A stretch of DNA of 64,000 bases from contig JAPFBL010000084.1 in assembly GCA_026182355.1 (NCBI GenBank), positions 13,355,001 through 13,419,000 of the forward strand, given 5' to 3'. The DNA is from Hermatobates lingyangjiaoensis (Eukaryota > Arthropoda > Insecta > Hemiptera > Hermatobatidae). Below are positions 62,824 through 64,000 of this stretch, one piece after another; the stretch's first letter is position 1, and each line of letters starts with the position of its first letter. The translations under genes were made by a program, and so were the position numbers. The notes below the pieces were generated by a model, which made no database searches, was not told where the DNA came from, and saw nothing but the letters and a program-made list of their open reading frames with translations.

Positions 62824-64000
62824 TCACACAAAGCTGTAGGTATTTTCAACAGCTCTGGTTCCTACGACTGAATTCGATGATCCTCCTGAACCATTAGCTA
62901 CACCTTCCATTGATTCTGTTCTGGTCCTTATAGATCCTCCATGGATAATTATTTCCCTCACTTCTGGAGTAGGAGGAGGGCGCCCAGGTGCATGTGAAGA
63001 CATCCTTACTGGCTGTGGAGACATCACAACATAATGAGTCAATGTCACATCAGCTGAACCACCAGTTTCTAAAGGAATAGGATGTTGACGAAAATGTTCT
63101 AACATATCAAAAATGGACGAAAATGACAAATGCTGAACTCTGCATTGACCTGCGTCACTTATTGTCATGCGTAAATGCTTAGCTCTTCCATGAAAATTAA
63201 ATGTTAACACAAATTCACCCTTTCTAGTCTCACTCTGTCGAACAAGAAAAACTCCATGGCCAGAGGGTCCTGTATCCAGTACCAAACCAGCAGCATCAGA
63301 ACGAGGCAGAGTGCCATGAAACCAAGGATACTCTTGAAGTTGTCCAGATAAATCCAATTCACCCTCACCTTCAGCATCACAACACAATTCGAAATTATTA
63401 GTACCATCTTGGGACCTAGGCGGCAAATCAGGAGGGTCTTCACCAGACCGTTTTAATACATTATCAGACGTTGAGCCAACAAGGCTCTGAGCATCTCCAT
63501 CGGCAGTAGTCTTCATACAATATTTAACAGTAGCAAGCCATGACTTCATGTCATCTATGTCATGAGCCTCAATTACATATTCCATATTGTTATCTGCTTT
63601 CAGAACAAACGTATTTTCATGGTCTGGCATTTCTAAAGCTGTAGTCTCTCTAGCTTCCCTAATTAAAAAGCAAAATACACCACACTTTGGCTTCTCAGAC
63701 TTTGGTGGTGAATAGAATTCAAGCATATAGCCACCAGCAGTTTTCACTAAAGCAAGTCTACATTTTTCCCATTTCTGCGGGCCATCAGGATTTTCACAAA
63801 GTAAATAATTTACTATGCCTTCTTTACGACATTCAACGACAATTTTTGCTAGACGAGTTTTTGAATTTTTTTCTACTTTATTTACTGAGTTATTACCAGA
63901 AGAATGAATGTCATTCGATACATGCCTGTAAAAGAACGCTCTACTTTTACTGAGTGCCTTAAATGAGAGCTTTCTAAAGAATGGTCTCTTTGCCTTGGGT
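62824..64000 (-). CDS. Lnk: Lnk/SH2B adaptor, C-terminal part (gene cut by window)
   Basis: The minus frame is open from the window edge (63999) to the TGA at 62824, 391 residues without an intron and without a start inside. Order of parts: a basic segment (PFFRKLSFKALSKSRAFF); a PH domain (about residues 50-165), ending near LEMPDHENTFVLKADNNMEY and MKSWLATV; a Pro-rich linker; and an SH2 domain (about 225-325) with WFHGTLPR and the phosphotyrosine-binding FLVRQSE. The C-terminus is RAVENTYSFV, equivalent to the Cbl-binding tyrosine of vertebrate SH2B proteins. In Drosophila, Lnk links the insulin receptor and Chico/PI3K signalling at the membrane. The N-terminal dimerisation domain and start lie beyond the right edge. 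Confidence 0.92.
   Translation of the reverse strand, partial: PKAKRPFFRKLSFKALSKSRAFFYRHVSNDIHSSGNNSVNKVEKNSKTRLAKIVVECRKEGIVNYLLCENPDGPQKWEKCRLALVKTAGGYMLEFYSPPKSEKPKCGVFCFLIREARETTALEMPDHENTFVLKADNNMEYVIEAHDIDDMKSWLATVKYCMKTTADGDAQSLVGSTSDNVLKRSGEDPPDLPPRSQDGTNNFELCCDAEGEGELDLSGQLQEYPWFHGTLPRSDAAGLVLDTGPSGHGVFLVRQSETRKGEFVLTFNFHGRAKHLRMTISDAGQCRVQHLSFSSIFDMLEHFRQHPIPLETGGSADVTLTHYVVMSPQPVRMSSHAPGRPPPTPEVREIIIHGGSIRTRTESMEGVANGSGGSSNSVVGTRAVENTYSFV

Noticed and set aside
1..64000. CRISPR array, prokaryotic operon or integrated phage
   Set aside because: No regularly spaced repeats with unique spacers, no ribosome-binding-site gene chains; introns and the gene families show a eukaryotic nuclear genome.

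Overview
The window is eukaryotic nuclear DNA, very AT-rich, with intron-split genes and many transposon remains. The gene set and the repeats point to an arthropod, most likely an insect. The genes are a Lnk/SH2B adaptor, a Sec20/BNIP1 SNARE, UBA3 and a LAT-type amino acid transporter. The repeats are Penelope-like elements, non-LTR elements ending in TAACC/TTAGG-type tails, hAT elements and a Helitron. No species can be named from the sequence alone.

Four host genes are supported. (1) BNIP1/Sec20 (+): exons 1-3 occur twice because a 4.47 kb segment is tandemly duplicated (7682-12150 and 12151-16614); single exons 4 and 5 follow at 21316-21434 and 23643-23830. (2) UBA3 (-), 32730-35473, three exons, 442 codons, apparently complete. 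(3) An SLC7/LAT amino acid transporter light chain (+), eleven exons over 36170-56149, head to head with UBA3 across about 0.7 kb. (4) The 3' end of a Lnk/SH2B adaptor gene (-), 62824-64000, with PH and SH2 domains, running off the right edge.

The rest is mostly transposon-derived. 1-7.7 kb holds a 434-base hAT-type element with a perfect 8-base target duplication, and otherwise nothing recognisable. 17.5-20.4 kb holds a 5'-truncated Penelope-like element and several large inverted repeats. 21.7-23.3 kb holds a non-LTR fossil and a Tc1/mariner-like transposase fossil inside the last BNIP1 intron. 27.0-31.5 kb is a nested composite: a rearranged Penelope-like element (minus strand) was interrupted by an internally deleted non-LTR element, which is flanked by a 14-base target duplication. 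The SLC7 introns carry non-LTR fossils, a Helitron, a second internally deleted non-LTR element and a hAT transposase fossil. One dispersed repeat family of unknown class occurs five times.

The host genes are ordinary housekeeping and signalling genes and do not form one system. The most notable points are hammerhead-ribozyme-like motifs at Penelope-type ends, two non-LTR copies that have both lost their middle and join ORF1 to the ORF2 tail, the near-identical BNIP1 duplication, and an SLC7 exon that lacks a canonical in-frame splice donor.
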